Origin: JBBQSV01 sp038213615
GTDB lineage: Bacteria; Patescibacteriota; Saccharimonadia; Saccharimonadales; OMJO01
Assembly: GCA_038213615.1 (NCBI GenBank)
Contig: JBBQSV010000004.1
Coordinates: forward strand, 1 to 41,584
Direction: 5' to 3'
DNA: 41,584 bases
The position numbers and the translations under genes are program-made. The notes under the pieces are model-generated. The model saw nothing but the letters and a program-made list of their open reading frames with translations. It was not told the origin of the DNA and searched no databases. Of this stretch, positions 8,555 to 15,567 are shown piece by piece; the stretch's first letter is position 1, and every line of letters starts with the position of its first letter.

Positions 8555-9837
8555 GCTTTGAGCATCCTGTCTATCCGCTGGCGGAATGATCCAGCCTGTG
8601 GTCCGCTAACCTGTACGGTATCTAGGCCAACTCTTAGTAGGCCCATAGCGGTTATGAATGTATGATCAGTAACCTGGCCGGTTTTGTCAACAATGCCAGA
8701 CACTTGATCTGGTTCTAGGTGCTGGATAACTGGCTTGCGAGTAAAGGGCAATTCTAGGTACCAGTTAGAAGCCTCTAGCTTGTCCATCAGCATGTCTAGG
8801 GATGACCCGCCGCCACAAAGCAATAACTTGTTGGGCAAATGATCTAGTTGGGTAAACTCGGCCAGAGCCAACTCTACGCCACTGACCCAAACTTCTAGGG
8901 TTTTACTGAGGGCGTCTTTGGTAGCAGCTAGTTTTTGGGGTGGCATTTGGCTAGTGCCCAGGGCCAGTTTTAACTCTTCGGCTTGCAAAAAGTTGATAGA
9001 TAAATCTCGCTCTACAGACTTAGTAAAAGCCCGGCCGCCAATACCAAACATTTTGGTACCCTGTACGCCGCCGTCATTAACCACCGCAATATCGGTAGTG
9101 CCACCGCCCACGTCCATGAGTACTGCACTCAGGCTGGCATTTGGGTCATTGCCAATTACTGATCTAGCCACGGCAAATGGCTCGGCCGCTACAGCTAGTA
9201 AATCTAGATCTAACTCGCCAGCGGTGCGCTCTAGGGCGCCAATGTGGATCATCGGTGCAAAGGCTGTATACAGCTGCACCCGAACATCTTTGCCCTGAAA
9301 ACCAATCGGGTTAGTCACCGGGTAGCCGTCGATATCGATGCCCACCAGGGCGCTGTTGACCAGGCGAATCTCTACCTCTTTGCCGCCCAGTTCCCAGGCC
9401 AGCTGTTGTTTGGCCCTGGCTTGGGCGCGGTCCTGCACCAAGCTGATAATTCGTTCTAATTCTTCATAATCTAGCTCTTTTTTGGGGTCCTTGCGAACGC
9501 ATTTAACGGTGGTGGTGGTGCCCTTTACTAGTTCGCCGGCAATGCCAATCACCGCTTGCCTGGCCGAAGCACCGGCTTGCTGTTCGGCTTGGTTCAACGC
9601 TTCGTCGCAATTACGCACCACACCGGCAATATCGGCAATGGCCCCAGCCTGCATGTCAGACAGCTCTTGGTGCGCACGACCCTCGCCAATAATCTCTAGG
9701 TTATCACCGTCGACCTTGGCAATTAGGGCTTTGACGTATTCAGTACCGATGTCCAGGGCAACCAACAGCTGGTCTTTTGAGCCGCTAGAGGCACGACCAG
9801 CAACAGCTTTGGATAGCGATTTTAGTTTACTTAGCAT
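8551..9837 (-). CDS. FtsA/PilM-like actin-fold ATPase
   Basis: Bacterial actin homologue of the FtsA/PilM group. LLVALDIGTEYVKALIAKV is the phosphate-1 motif; an SHS2-like insert follows (ASARQAVIGIAGELV); phosphate-2 is LMDVGGGTTDIAVVND; the adenosine motif is KLLLCGGGSSLDMLMD. Length (428 residues) fits FtsA. The ORF is open further upstream, but the ATG at 9835-9837 (MLSKLKSLSK) is preferred because an extended -10 (TGCTATACT) lies just upstream. FtsA would anchor FtsZ to the membrane; PilM would serve a type IV pilus. The neighbouring single-pass membrane gene and the many pilin-like proteins in the window leave both possible. Confidence 0.85.
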   Translation of the reverse strand: MLSKLKSLSKAVAGRASSGSKDQLLVALDIGTEYVKALIAKVDGDNLEIIGEGRAHQELSDMQAGAIADIAGVVRNCDEALNQAEQQAGASARQAVIGIAGELVKGTTTTVKCVRKDPKKELDYEELERIISLVQDRAQARAKQQLAWELGGKEVEIRLVNSALVGIDIDGYPVTNPIGFQGKDVRVQLYTAFAPMIHIGALERTAGELDLDLLAVAAEPFAVARSVIGNDPNASLSAVLMDVGGGTTDIAVVNDGGVQGTKMFGIGGRAFTKSVERDLSINFLQAEELKLALGTSQMPPQKLAATKDALSKTLEVWVSGVELALAEFTQLDHLPNKLLLCGGGSSLDMLMDKLEASNWYLELPFTRKPVIQHLEPDQVSGIVDKTGQVTDHTFITAMGLLRVGLDTVQVSGPQAGSFRQRIDRMLKA

Positions 9838-9880
9838 AACTGTTATCAGAGTATAGCATAAACAGAGGTGGCTAGACGCA

Positions 9881-9909
9881 TTGACAAAGTTAGATATTTG
9901 ATGTATAGT
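9881..9909 (+). promoter_or_regulatory. Consensus-like promoter pointing into the structured RNA region from the antisense side
   Basis: TTGACA at 9881-9886, 17-bp spacer, TATAGT at 9904-9909 on the plus strand. It faces away from the FtsA-like gene and towards alaS. It could drive a plus-strand transcript across 9917-10345, antisense to the proposed structured RNA, or that RNA may itself be plus-strand. Wobble-pair evidence (see the RNA entry) favours the minus strand, so the role of this promoter is unresolved. Confidence 0.45.
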
Positions 9910-9924
9910 ACCAGCCATTCATCA

Positions 9925-10350
9925 AGATTTATCTTGATCGAACCTTTGACATGGAGTTACCGCAAACGATGTTGAGCACCTTTGTGCCCCATAATTTGCG
10001 TTGGTAAATGCAATGAACGAGAACGTGGTGCTGGCTGCAAATTTGCGCGAGTTATCGCAGCATAACAGTTTCAGTACCCATGTAGGGTGACCCTGGCGCT
10101 TAGCTGCCCCCACCAGTTGGGCCGACCGGGGTCACCCGCTGTACGCGTTTAGATGCGAAGAAACGCCCCCGTGCCTAGGGACACCAAACTGTCCCGGCCG
10201 GGTCTGCAACCCCCTGTATGGGAGGAACACGGCGTATTCGCATTAGGACTTTCCGCAAGGAACTTTCTAGGATCATCCCGATCCCTACGCCGCCTCCCTC
10301 CCCATTCGCCAAACCTCAACTCCATGTCACTCAACCAGAGTCCTTAAATC
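9925..10350 (-). ncRNA. Large structured non-coding RNA, family not recognised
   Basis: No coding sequence fits this interval, but it is densely self-complementary. The ends pair over 12 bp (TGACATGGAGTT at 9947-9958 with 10318-10329). Inside are a 13-bp helix (10220-10236 with 10286-10298, 4-nt bulge), GGATC/GATCC (10270-10284), GGGACA/TGTCCC (10178-10195), GCGTTT/AAACGC (10145-10166), GGGTGACCC/GGGTCACCC (10085-10137), and CGCAAA/TTTGCG (9961-10000). Three helices contain G-U pairs when read on the minus strand but A-C mismatches on the plus strand, so I assign minus. It starts within 30 nt of the alaS stop. I looked for RNase P, SRP, 6S and tmRNA signatures and found none. Confidence 0.65.
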
Positions 10351-10376
10351 TTTTAAGACCTGTGGCTGACAACGAT

Positions 10377-12269
10377 CTAAACCAATACGGCTTTGATTCT
10401 ACGAATCCCGGCGCTAGAAGATTCTTCTTTTAGAATCTTGAACTTCTTATCATCATCAAATAACTGCAGGGTGTGATCTACGTGTGGACCGCCGCAAATT
10501 TCAAAACTAAAGGGTTTGGGTGCACCATCGGCCTGCATGTTGTAAACCTTTACGCTGTCGCCATAGCGGTCGCCAAACTGCCCCAGAGCGTGCTTTTCGT
10601 TTATGGCCACATCGGTGGGGTATTCGTGCCAGGTAATCTTTAGATCTTTGGCGATTTGTTCATTTACGATGTCTTCTACTTGCTTGATCTGCTGGGGTGT
10701 GACTTTTTCTGGGTGACTAAAATCAAACCGCAGGCGCTCCTCGGTAATGTTGCTGCCCCGCTGTACCACCTGATCGCCCAATACGTCGCGCAAAGCCTGG
10801 TACATCAGGTGTGTGGCGGTGTGGTATTTTTTGTGCTGCAGAGTTTGACCACCCAAACCGCCCTTGAATGCACCTTTAGTAGCCGTCTGGCTACGCAGTC
10901 GCTGTTCGGCCATTTTAGCGTCGAATTGCTTTTGCCAGTCTTTGGCGAGATTGTAGCCCTGTATGCCAGCTTCTTCGGCGCTCAACTCTACCGGAAACCC
11001 GTAAGTATCATAAAGCGTAAATATATGTTCACCTGTAACGGCGCCAGCTTGACCAATTTTTTGCAACTCATACACACCTTTACGCAGGGTTTGGCGAAAG
11101 ATCTTTTCTTCTTTGGCCAACACATCAATCACTTCTTGGTGCTTGGCAGCCACCTCTGGATAGTCGTCTTTATACAAATCGGCAATTACCGGCACCACTT
11201 GTTCCAAAAAGTTCTGTTCTATACCCAGCTCAAATGCAAAGCGAATAGCCCGGCGTACCAAGCGCCGCATTACGTAGCCCTGCTCTTTGTTGCTAGGAAT
11301 GATCCCGTCTACCGCCAAGAAAGCAGCCCCACGCAGGTGATCTGCAATGACCCGCATACTTTCGGTGTGGTTATCATACTTTTTACCAGATAACTTCTCT
11401 AATTCCCCTACAATTGGCCACAACACACTGATTTTAAACACATCTGGGCTGTTCAAGCTAGCGGCGGCAATACGCTCCAGACCACCGCCAAAATCCACGT
11501 TTTGCTTGGGTAATTTATCAAAGCCTTTGTCGGTTTTGATGTATTCCATAAATACACTGTTACCGATTTCCATAAATCGACCGCAGTCGCAATTGGGGTG
11601 GCAATTTTCGCCCCAAGATTTATCATGTTCTACAAAGTCGAACTCATAGAATACTTCGCTGTCGGGTCCACCAGGCTCACCTGCTGGCATGTCGCCAATT
11701 TTACCGGCTCGGCACCACCAGTTTTTGCTGGCATCGTAATAAAATATCCGCTCGTCATCTTTAAAACCACGTTTAGCGCCTGCTTCTTCACTACCAATAT
11801 CTGCCTGATTGGCGTCGATACCTTTTGATTTGAACAGGCCCTCCCAAATGGTGGCAGATTCGGTATCTTTGGGGATTTTGTTAGACTCGTCACCAATAAA
11901 ACATGTTACAAACAACTTATTGGGGTCAAGGCCAACTACATCCGTTAAAAATTCGAAAAACCAGGATAACTGTTCTTTTTTAAAGTAATCACCTAGGCTC
12001 CAGTTACCGAGCATTTCAAAAAATGTAGTGTGGCGATTATCACCAACTTCATCGATGTCTTGGGCCCGCAAACAAGTCTGACTATCTACTAACCTCACAC
12101 CTTTAGGGTGTGGCTCACCCAGCAAATATGGGATTAGAGGTTGCATGCCGCTACCAGTGAATAAAGTTGTGGGGTCATTTTGTGGTACCAAAAGAGCCCG
12201 TAGGATCAGTTTATGATCCTGTTTGGCAAAAAATTCTAGGTATTTGGCGCGTATCTCTTGAGCCGTCAT
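10377..12269 (-). CDS. alaS: Alanyl-tRNA synthetase, C-terminally short form
   Basis: Charges tRNA-Ala. Class II catalytic core is at residues 1-240 (RHTTFFEMLGNWSLGDYF, NSVFMEY, DFGGGLERIAA), the tRNA-recognition helical domain follows, and the editing domain has the zinc-binding HTATHL near 497 and CGGPHVDHT near 590. The protein stops at 630 residues right after the editing domain. The C-Ala/DHHA1 region that brings typical bacterial enzymes to about 875 is absent, with no frameshift remnant downstream. The short form is known from reduced genomes and CPR bacteria. A structured RNA follows immediately. Confidence 0.96.
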   Translation of the reverse strand: MTAQEIRAKYLEFFAKQDHKLILRALLVPQNDPTTLFTGSGMQPLIPYLLGEPHPKGVRLVDSQTCLRAQDIDEVGDNRHTTFFEMLGNWSLGDYFKKEQLSWFFEFLTDVVGLDPNKLFVTCFIGDESNKIPKDTESATIWEGLFKSKGIDANQADIGSEEAGAKRGFKDDERIFYYDASKNWWCRAGKIGDMPAGEPGGPDSEVFYEFDFVEHDKSWGENCHPNCDCGRFMEIGNSVFMEYIKTDKGFDKLPKQNVDFGGGLERIAAASLNSPDVFKISVLWPIVGELEKLSGKKYDNHTESMRVIADHLRGAAFLAVDGIIPSNKEQGYVMRRLVRRAIRFAFELGIEQNFLEQVVPVIADLYKDDYPEVAAKHQEVIDVLAKEEKIFRQTLRKGVYELQKIGQAGAVTGEHIFTLYDTYGFPVELSAEEAGIQGYNLAKDWQKQFDAKMAEQRLRSQTATKGAFKGGLGGQTLQHKKYHTATHLMYQALRDVLGDQVVQRGSNITEERLRFDFSHPEKVTPQQIKQVEDIVNEQIAKDLKITWHEYPTDVAINEKHALGQFGDRYGDSVKVYNMQADGAPKPFSFEICGGPHVDHTLQLFDDDKKFKILKEESSSAGIRRIKAVLV

Positions 12270-12297
12270 GAACCATATTGTAACAGAGGTCGCCGGT

Positions 12298-12327
12298 TTG
12301 ACAAAACCCTACCACTTATGCTACAAT
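12298..12327 (+). promoter_or_regulatory. Promoter for the two small membrane-protein genes
   Basis: TTGACA at 12298-12303 and TACAAT at 12322-12327 with an 18-bp spacer; the -10 is extended (TGCTACAAT). It lies back to back with the alaS start region and points rightwards. Predicted start is about 12334, about 45 nt before the first small ORF. Confidence 0.75.
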
Positions 12328-12379
12328 CTACCCCGTTCGTCAATGCCCGACCAACTACCCGAGGAGGGTGATCCTAGCA

Positions 12380-12541
12380 ATGAGCGTCGTGCTTGTCATG
12401 ATGTGGGGAACTCTGTATAAAACTGATCCGCAAGAAAGACACCCACTAGCCATTGGGATCCTCGTAGGATTCCTGTTACTGGGGTCAGTAGGAGTTTGCG
12501 CATTCCAGTGGTGGAAGCACAGATCAGGGAGTAGTAGATGA
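12380..12541 (+). CDS. Small membrane protein, 53 aa (first of a coupled pair)
   Basis: Begins MSVVLVMMWGTLYKTDPQER and contains a clear membrane helix (PLAIGILVGFLLLGSVGVCAF, about residues 24-43; only fragments quoted: AIGILVGFLLLGSVGVC), then a basic tail QWWKHRSGSSR. GGAGGG lies 14-18 nt upstream of the ATG. Its stop overlaps the next start (ATGA at 12538-12541). A consensus promoter precedes it. Codon choice differs from the neighbouring housekeeping genes. I do not recognise a family. The pattern of one helix plus a basic tail is shared with its partner. Confidence 0.65.
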   Translation: MSVVLVMMWGTLYKTDPQERHPLAIGILVGFLLLGSVGVCAFQWWKHRSGSSR

Positions 12542-12678
12542 TCCTTGCCGGGATCGTAAAGACCATCGGCGACCTTTGGTGGCTGGCACTCATCGCAGGC
12601 ATCGTACTGGCCATCCGAGCCCCCTACCTGATGAGTACTCGCACCAAACGGATACGAAGGAGAAGAAAGCAATACTGA
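12538..12678 (+). CDS. Small membrane protein, 46 aa (second of a coupled pair)
   Basis: Starts MILAGIVKTIGDLWWLALIA, with a hydrophobic helix at about residues 9-27, and ends in a strikingly basic tail (STRTKRIRRRRKQY). GGGAG sits 7 nt upstream and the start overlaps the stop of the preceding ORF by 4 nt, so translation is coupled. Size, single helix and arginine-rich tail resemble type I toxins and phage/plasmid small membrane proteins, but this is resemblance only; no function can be assigned. Confidence 0.6.
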   Translation: MILAGIVKTIGDLWWLALIAGIVLAIRAPYLMSTRTKRIRRRRKQY

Positions 12679-12698
12679 CGAACACCGCCCAAGAGGCC

Positions 12699-12815
12699 GT
12701 GGCTAGAGACATGGATGTCTCGCCACTTGCGCCCCTAGGGCAAACGAGCTGCACACTGCGCTGACGCTGATCCATCCGGATTACCCCAGCCCACCGTGCA
12801 GCTCTTTACATTTAT
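12699..12815 (+). terminator. Three-hairpin structured tail and terminator behind the small-protein pair
   Basis: Three successive strong hairpins: GTGGC-TA-GAGACAT with ATGTCTC-GCCAC (12699-12726); GCCC-CTA-GGGC just after it; then a long stem GAGCTGCAC/GTGCAGCTC enclosing a nested GCTG-ATCC/GGAT-CAGC, followed by TTTACATTT. The last stem with its T-rich tail would terminate the plus-strand transcript, and may also serve mnmA from the other side. Two hairpins before a terminator are more structure than termination needs. Confidence 0.6.
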
Positions 12816-12844
12816 CTCTGCAATTTTCTAATGTACACAACTTT

Positions 12845-12856
12845 GTCCGATCGGAC
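12845..12856. promoter_or_regulatory. Perfect 12-bp palindrome
   Basis: GTCCGATCGGAC reads identically on both strands and lies within an AT-richer context (TTT before, AAA after), between the small-gene terminator and the mnmA stop. It has the form of a dimeric repressor or recombinase site, but there is no promoter beside it that it would obviously control. Single occurrence in the window as far as I can see. Confidence 0.3.
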
Positions 12857-12895
12857 GAAATTGGGGACATTTGTCGCGTTGATTTCTGGTAATAT

Positions 12896-14014
12896 TTAGG
12901 TGATTATTCCGCCGCCCAAAACGTGGTCATCATCGTACAAAACGGCTGATTGGCCAGGGGTTAGGGCGCGTAATTGGCCATCTAGCTTAATAATCGCCTT
13001 TTGGCCATCTAACTTTATTACACACTGTTCTAGCGGGGCGCGGTGACGCGTTCTAACAGATAGCTTTTGGCCATTTTTTGGCGGCTGATTGATCCAATGT
13101 AGGCTGCTTAGCGCAAACTCTTTGTGCCACAGGTTTTTATCATCAATATTGTTGGTCACAAACACCTGATTTTTGGCCATGTCTTTGCCGATAACGTAGT
13201 ATGGCAATCCACCGCCTACATCTAGCCCATGACGCTGGCCAATGGTATAAAAAATCGCTCCGTCGTGTTGGCCGATCACTTTGTTATTCTGATCCAAAAT
13301 ATCGCCAGACTTTTGGGGGCCAATTTGGTTTAGCAAAAATTCTTTGATCCCCACTTTGCCCACAAAGCAGATCCCCATACTCTCTTTTTTGCCAGCTGTA
13401 ACTAAACCCATTTTTTTAGCTAAGGCCTTGACCTGCGGTTTGGTGTAGTCGGCCAGCGGAAATAGGGTCTTTTTTAGCGCGTCTTTGGTGATTCGGTACA
13501 AAAAGTAGGTTTGGTCTTTGTTGCCATCACGAGCAGTATAAAGTGCTGCGGAGTACGGCGTAGGGAGTATGGAGTATGCTGGAGCTGAACTCCTTGCTTC
13601 ATTCTTCTTACTTCCTTCTCCTGACCGCATGATGCGGGCATAATGCCCCATGGCGATCATGTCGGCACCTCGTTCCAGGGCTGTATCCAAAAATAGTTTA
13701 AACTTGATCTCTTGGTTGCACATCACATCTGGGTTAGGTGTAATGCCAGCCCTAAAGCCATCTAGCATGTAATCCACCACCTTTTGACGGTATTGATCTT
13801 CAAAATCAAACATCTCAAACGGGATGCCCAACTGCACCGCTACACGCTTGGCATCCTGATAGTCTTGCTTCCAGGGGCACGGAAAACCCGGTAGATCTTG
13901 GCTCCAGTTCTTCATATAAACACCCGTAACGTCATAACCCTGCTGTTTTAGCAGAGCCGCCGTAACAGACGAATCAACTCCACCACTTAAACCAACATAA
14001 ACTTTCTTAGACAT
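12896..14014 (-). CDS. mnmA: tRNA 2-thiouridylase MnmA, with an internal insertion
   Basis: Installs the 2-thio group of wobble uridine 34. PP-loop motif GLSGGVDSSVTAALL is at residue 8; the catalytic cysteine is in TPNPDVMCNQEIKF; the second cysteine, which carries the persulfide, is in MGICFVGK. The sulfur would come from the cysteine desulfurase encoded at 20684-21820. Between GHYARIMRSG and ALYTARDGNKDQ there are about 25 extra residues rich in Ser, Ala and Tyr (YSILPTPYSAA) that ordinary MnmA proteins lack; the DNA there is repetitive. The frame remains open. Transcribed towards the small plus-strand genes. Confidence 0.95.
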   Translation of the reverse strand: MSKKVYVGLSGGVDSSVTAALLKQQGYDVTGVYMKNWSQDLPGFPCPWKQDYQDAKRVAVQLGIPFEMFDFEDQYRQKVVDYMLDGFRAGITPNPDVMCNQEIKFKLFLDTALERGADMIAMGHYARIMRSGEGSKKNEARSSAPAYSILPTPYSAALYTARDGNKDQTYFLYRITKDALKKTLFPLADYTKPQVKALAKKMGLVTAGKKESMGICFVGKVGIKEFLLNQIGPQKSGDILDQNNKVIGQHDGAIFYTIGQRHGLDVGGGLPYYVIGKDMAKNQVFVTNNIDDKNLWHKEFALSSLHWINQPPKNGQKLSVRTRHRAPLEQCVIKLDGQKAIIKLDGQLRALTPGQSAVLYDDDHVLGGGIIT

Positions 14015-14079
14015 ATCTGACTTAGTTTATCAAATCTACCCCTGTTTTACTATTTCCAGATATCTGTTAATATCCTTGC

Positions 14080-14769
14080 ATGAACCTAAAAGACAAAGTA
14101 GTAGTCATAACTGGTGGCAGCCAGGGTTTCGGCAAGGAACTTGCGAAAGAGTTTATCAAGAACTCCAGTAGAGTGGTAATCTCTAGCGACGACCCAGGAA
14201 AACTTGAAGTCGCCAAGCAAGAAATTAATTGTGAGAGCTTTGTGGCCGACGTAATGTCAGCTGGAGAGATCCAAAAACTCGCTGACTACACCGTAAATGC
14301 ATTCGGGCGCATCGATATTTGGGTTAACAATGCTGGGGTACAAATTGCACCCAGCATAGTTGAAAAGGTAGATATAGAGAAGCTCCGCCAACTTTTTGGG
14401 ATAAACTTTTTTGGTTATTTTTACGGTATGCAAGTAGCACTAAGCCAAATGAAAAAGCAAGGCTTTGGGGCCATTATAAACGTTAACTCCACGGCAGGTT
14501 TGAGCGGCAAACCAGAGCTATCTGCATACTGTTCGTCCAAGTTTGCTATAAAAGGACTAACCGAGTCCGCTAGACAGGAAGTCAATTCAACTGATATAAA
14601 AATTTATGGAGTTTTCCCTGGGGGTATGCAAACAGAGATTTATAAAGAAAAATACCCGACCGATTTTGACGAATATATGCCCGTACAGGTTGCTATCGAC
14701 AAAGTTATGAATAACCTGAAGTCTGCCGACCCTGAACTTGACCTAGTGATCAAACGACCCACTAAATAA
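14080..14769 (+). CDS. Short-chain dehydrogenase/reductase
   Basis: NAD(P)-dependent oxidoreductase of the classical SDR family, 229 residues. Cofactor motif VVVITGGSQGFGKELA at the N-terminus, structural NNAG at about 87-90, catalytic Ser in INVNSTAG, catalytic YCSSK at about 150, and PGGMQTEI after strand 6. The substrate cannot be read from sequence. No Shine-Dalgarno is visible; a TAATAT -10-like box (14068-14073) ends 6 nt before the ATG, so the mRNA may be leaderless. It is the only plus-strand gene between 13 and 25 kb, and AT-richer than its neighbours, which hints at acquisition. Confidence 0.9.
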   Translation: MNLKDKVVVITGGSQGFGKELAKEFIKNSSRVVISSDDPGKLEVAKQEINCESFVADVMSAGEIQKLADYTVNAFGRIDIWVNNAGVQIAPSIVEKVDIEKLRQLFGINFFGYFYGMQVALSQMKKQGFGAIINVNSTAGLSGKPELSAYCSSKFAIKGLTESARQEVNSTDIKIYGVFPGGMQTEIYKEKYPTDFDEYMPVQVAIDKVMNNLKSADPELDLVIKRPTK

Positions 14770-14826
14770 GTAGCCAACGGCTACAAATCGCGAAAGCGAA
14801 GTGTGTCTAGGTCCTGTTTCATTTAT

Positions 14827-14853
14827 ACGTCTAAAAACAGGATGACTTGGTCG
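14827..14853. repeat. 27-bp direct repeat, distal copy of the atpC 3-prime end
   Basis: Identical over 27 bp to 15572-15598, which is the last part of atpC. On the minus strand this copy still encodes DQVILFLDV followed by a stop (GTA TAA in place of GTC TAA), so it would restore an intact epsilon C-terminus. It lies in frame directly after the TAG of the unknown gene at 14856-15527. Confidence 0.9.
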
Positions 14854-14855
14854 AC

Positions 14856-15527
14856 CTAGTACCCTTTAACTGCTGGCTCGAGATCTTTGATCTGATTCAA
14901 CATACCAAATCCGACTTCTAGCGAATGGACCTTGTCCTCTAGATTCAGGTAAATGCCCAGAGGCATTAGGCTAGTGTGATCTGTTGGTATATTGCCATCT
15001 ATGTCCATAGTGGTACAAAAGCTGTAATTAAACTGACCCAGCACACTTAGAGTCCGAGCTTCGGCATCAACACAAAATAGACTAGCGTGTTTCGAACCAG
15101 CTACATCGTTGGGGTCAAATATATCCATAAAGTATTGGGTATCACCCTCGTGATCCAGAACAAAATGGGTCGTTAAGTAAGCGTGCCCCGTGGGTGTATC
15201 GATCACCTCATTACCCATGACATGTATGATGGGTACCTGGTCAACAGTTCTACGAACCACCACCACAGCCATTTCGTTGCGAGTTACTACCGATAGAGCC
15301 CCCTCCGGGTCATCGCCTTCACAGTCAAATACAGCCCAACCATAACCATCTGGCGAGATAACATCACAGGATATAAGCTTACCAAATACAGCAGCCCTGA
15401 ATATGCTCACATCCTCTAAAAACTTGAGTCTGCGACGCTCAGCGTTATCAGCGGCCAGGACGCGGATTTCGGGTGTGCTAGCAAATTCTGGACCTTCAGG
15501 TGGATAAAAATTGCCAAGACGTCTCAT
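14856..15527 (-). CDS. Hypothetical protein in an atpC-end duplication
   Basis: Unknown protein of 223 residues from the ATG at 15525-15527 (MRRLGNFYPPEGPEF); a TTG nine bp upstream is also open. No signal peptide or membrane helix. The sequence alternates short beta-like segments (EMAVVVVRRTVDQVPIIHVM, AYLTTHFVLDHEG, SVLGQFNYSFCTTMDI), suggesting a compact beta-rich fold. I recognise no family. It lies 40 bp downstream of atpC, is flanked by 27-bp direct repeats copied from the atpC terminus and ends in frame with the distal repeat, so it looks inserted into the end of the ATP synthase operon. Confidence 0.75.
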   Translation of the reverse strand: MRRLGNFYPPEGPEFASTPEIRVLAADNAERRRLKFLEDVSIFRAAVFGKLISCDVISPDGYGWAVFDCEGDDPEGALSVVTRNEMAVVVVRRTVDQVPIIHVMGNEVIDTPTGHAYLTTHFVLDHEGDTQYFMDIFDPNDVAGSKHASLFCVDAEARTLSVLGQFNYSFCTTMDIDGNIPTDHTSLMPLGIYLNLEDKVHSLEVGFGMLNQIKDLEPAVKGY

Positions 15528-15567
15528 TTGATGCAATTAAAACACAAAAAAGATCAATGACTAAGCT

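Noticed and set aside
10021..10092. Short plus-strand ORF starting MNENVVLAANLRELSQ inside the structured RNA
   Set aside because: No Shine-Dalgarno, only 24 codons, and it overlaps stems supported by wobble pairs on the other strand; probably accidental.
9925..10350. RNase P RNA (rnpB)
   Set aside because: A GCGGAAAGTCC segment recalls conserved region I, but the matching 3-prime strand (ACAGAACCCGGCUUAU type) and the other conserved regions are not found near the 3-prime end, so I kept it as an unassigned RNA.
12576..12764. A 62-codon plus-strand ORF overlapping the second small membrane protein
   Set aside because: Low-complexity composition, no Shine-Dalgarno, and it overlaps the better supported 46-codon frame; its end lies in the terminator hairpins.
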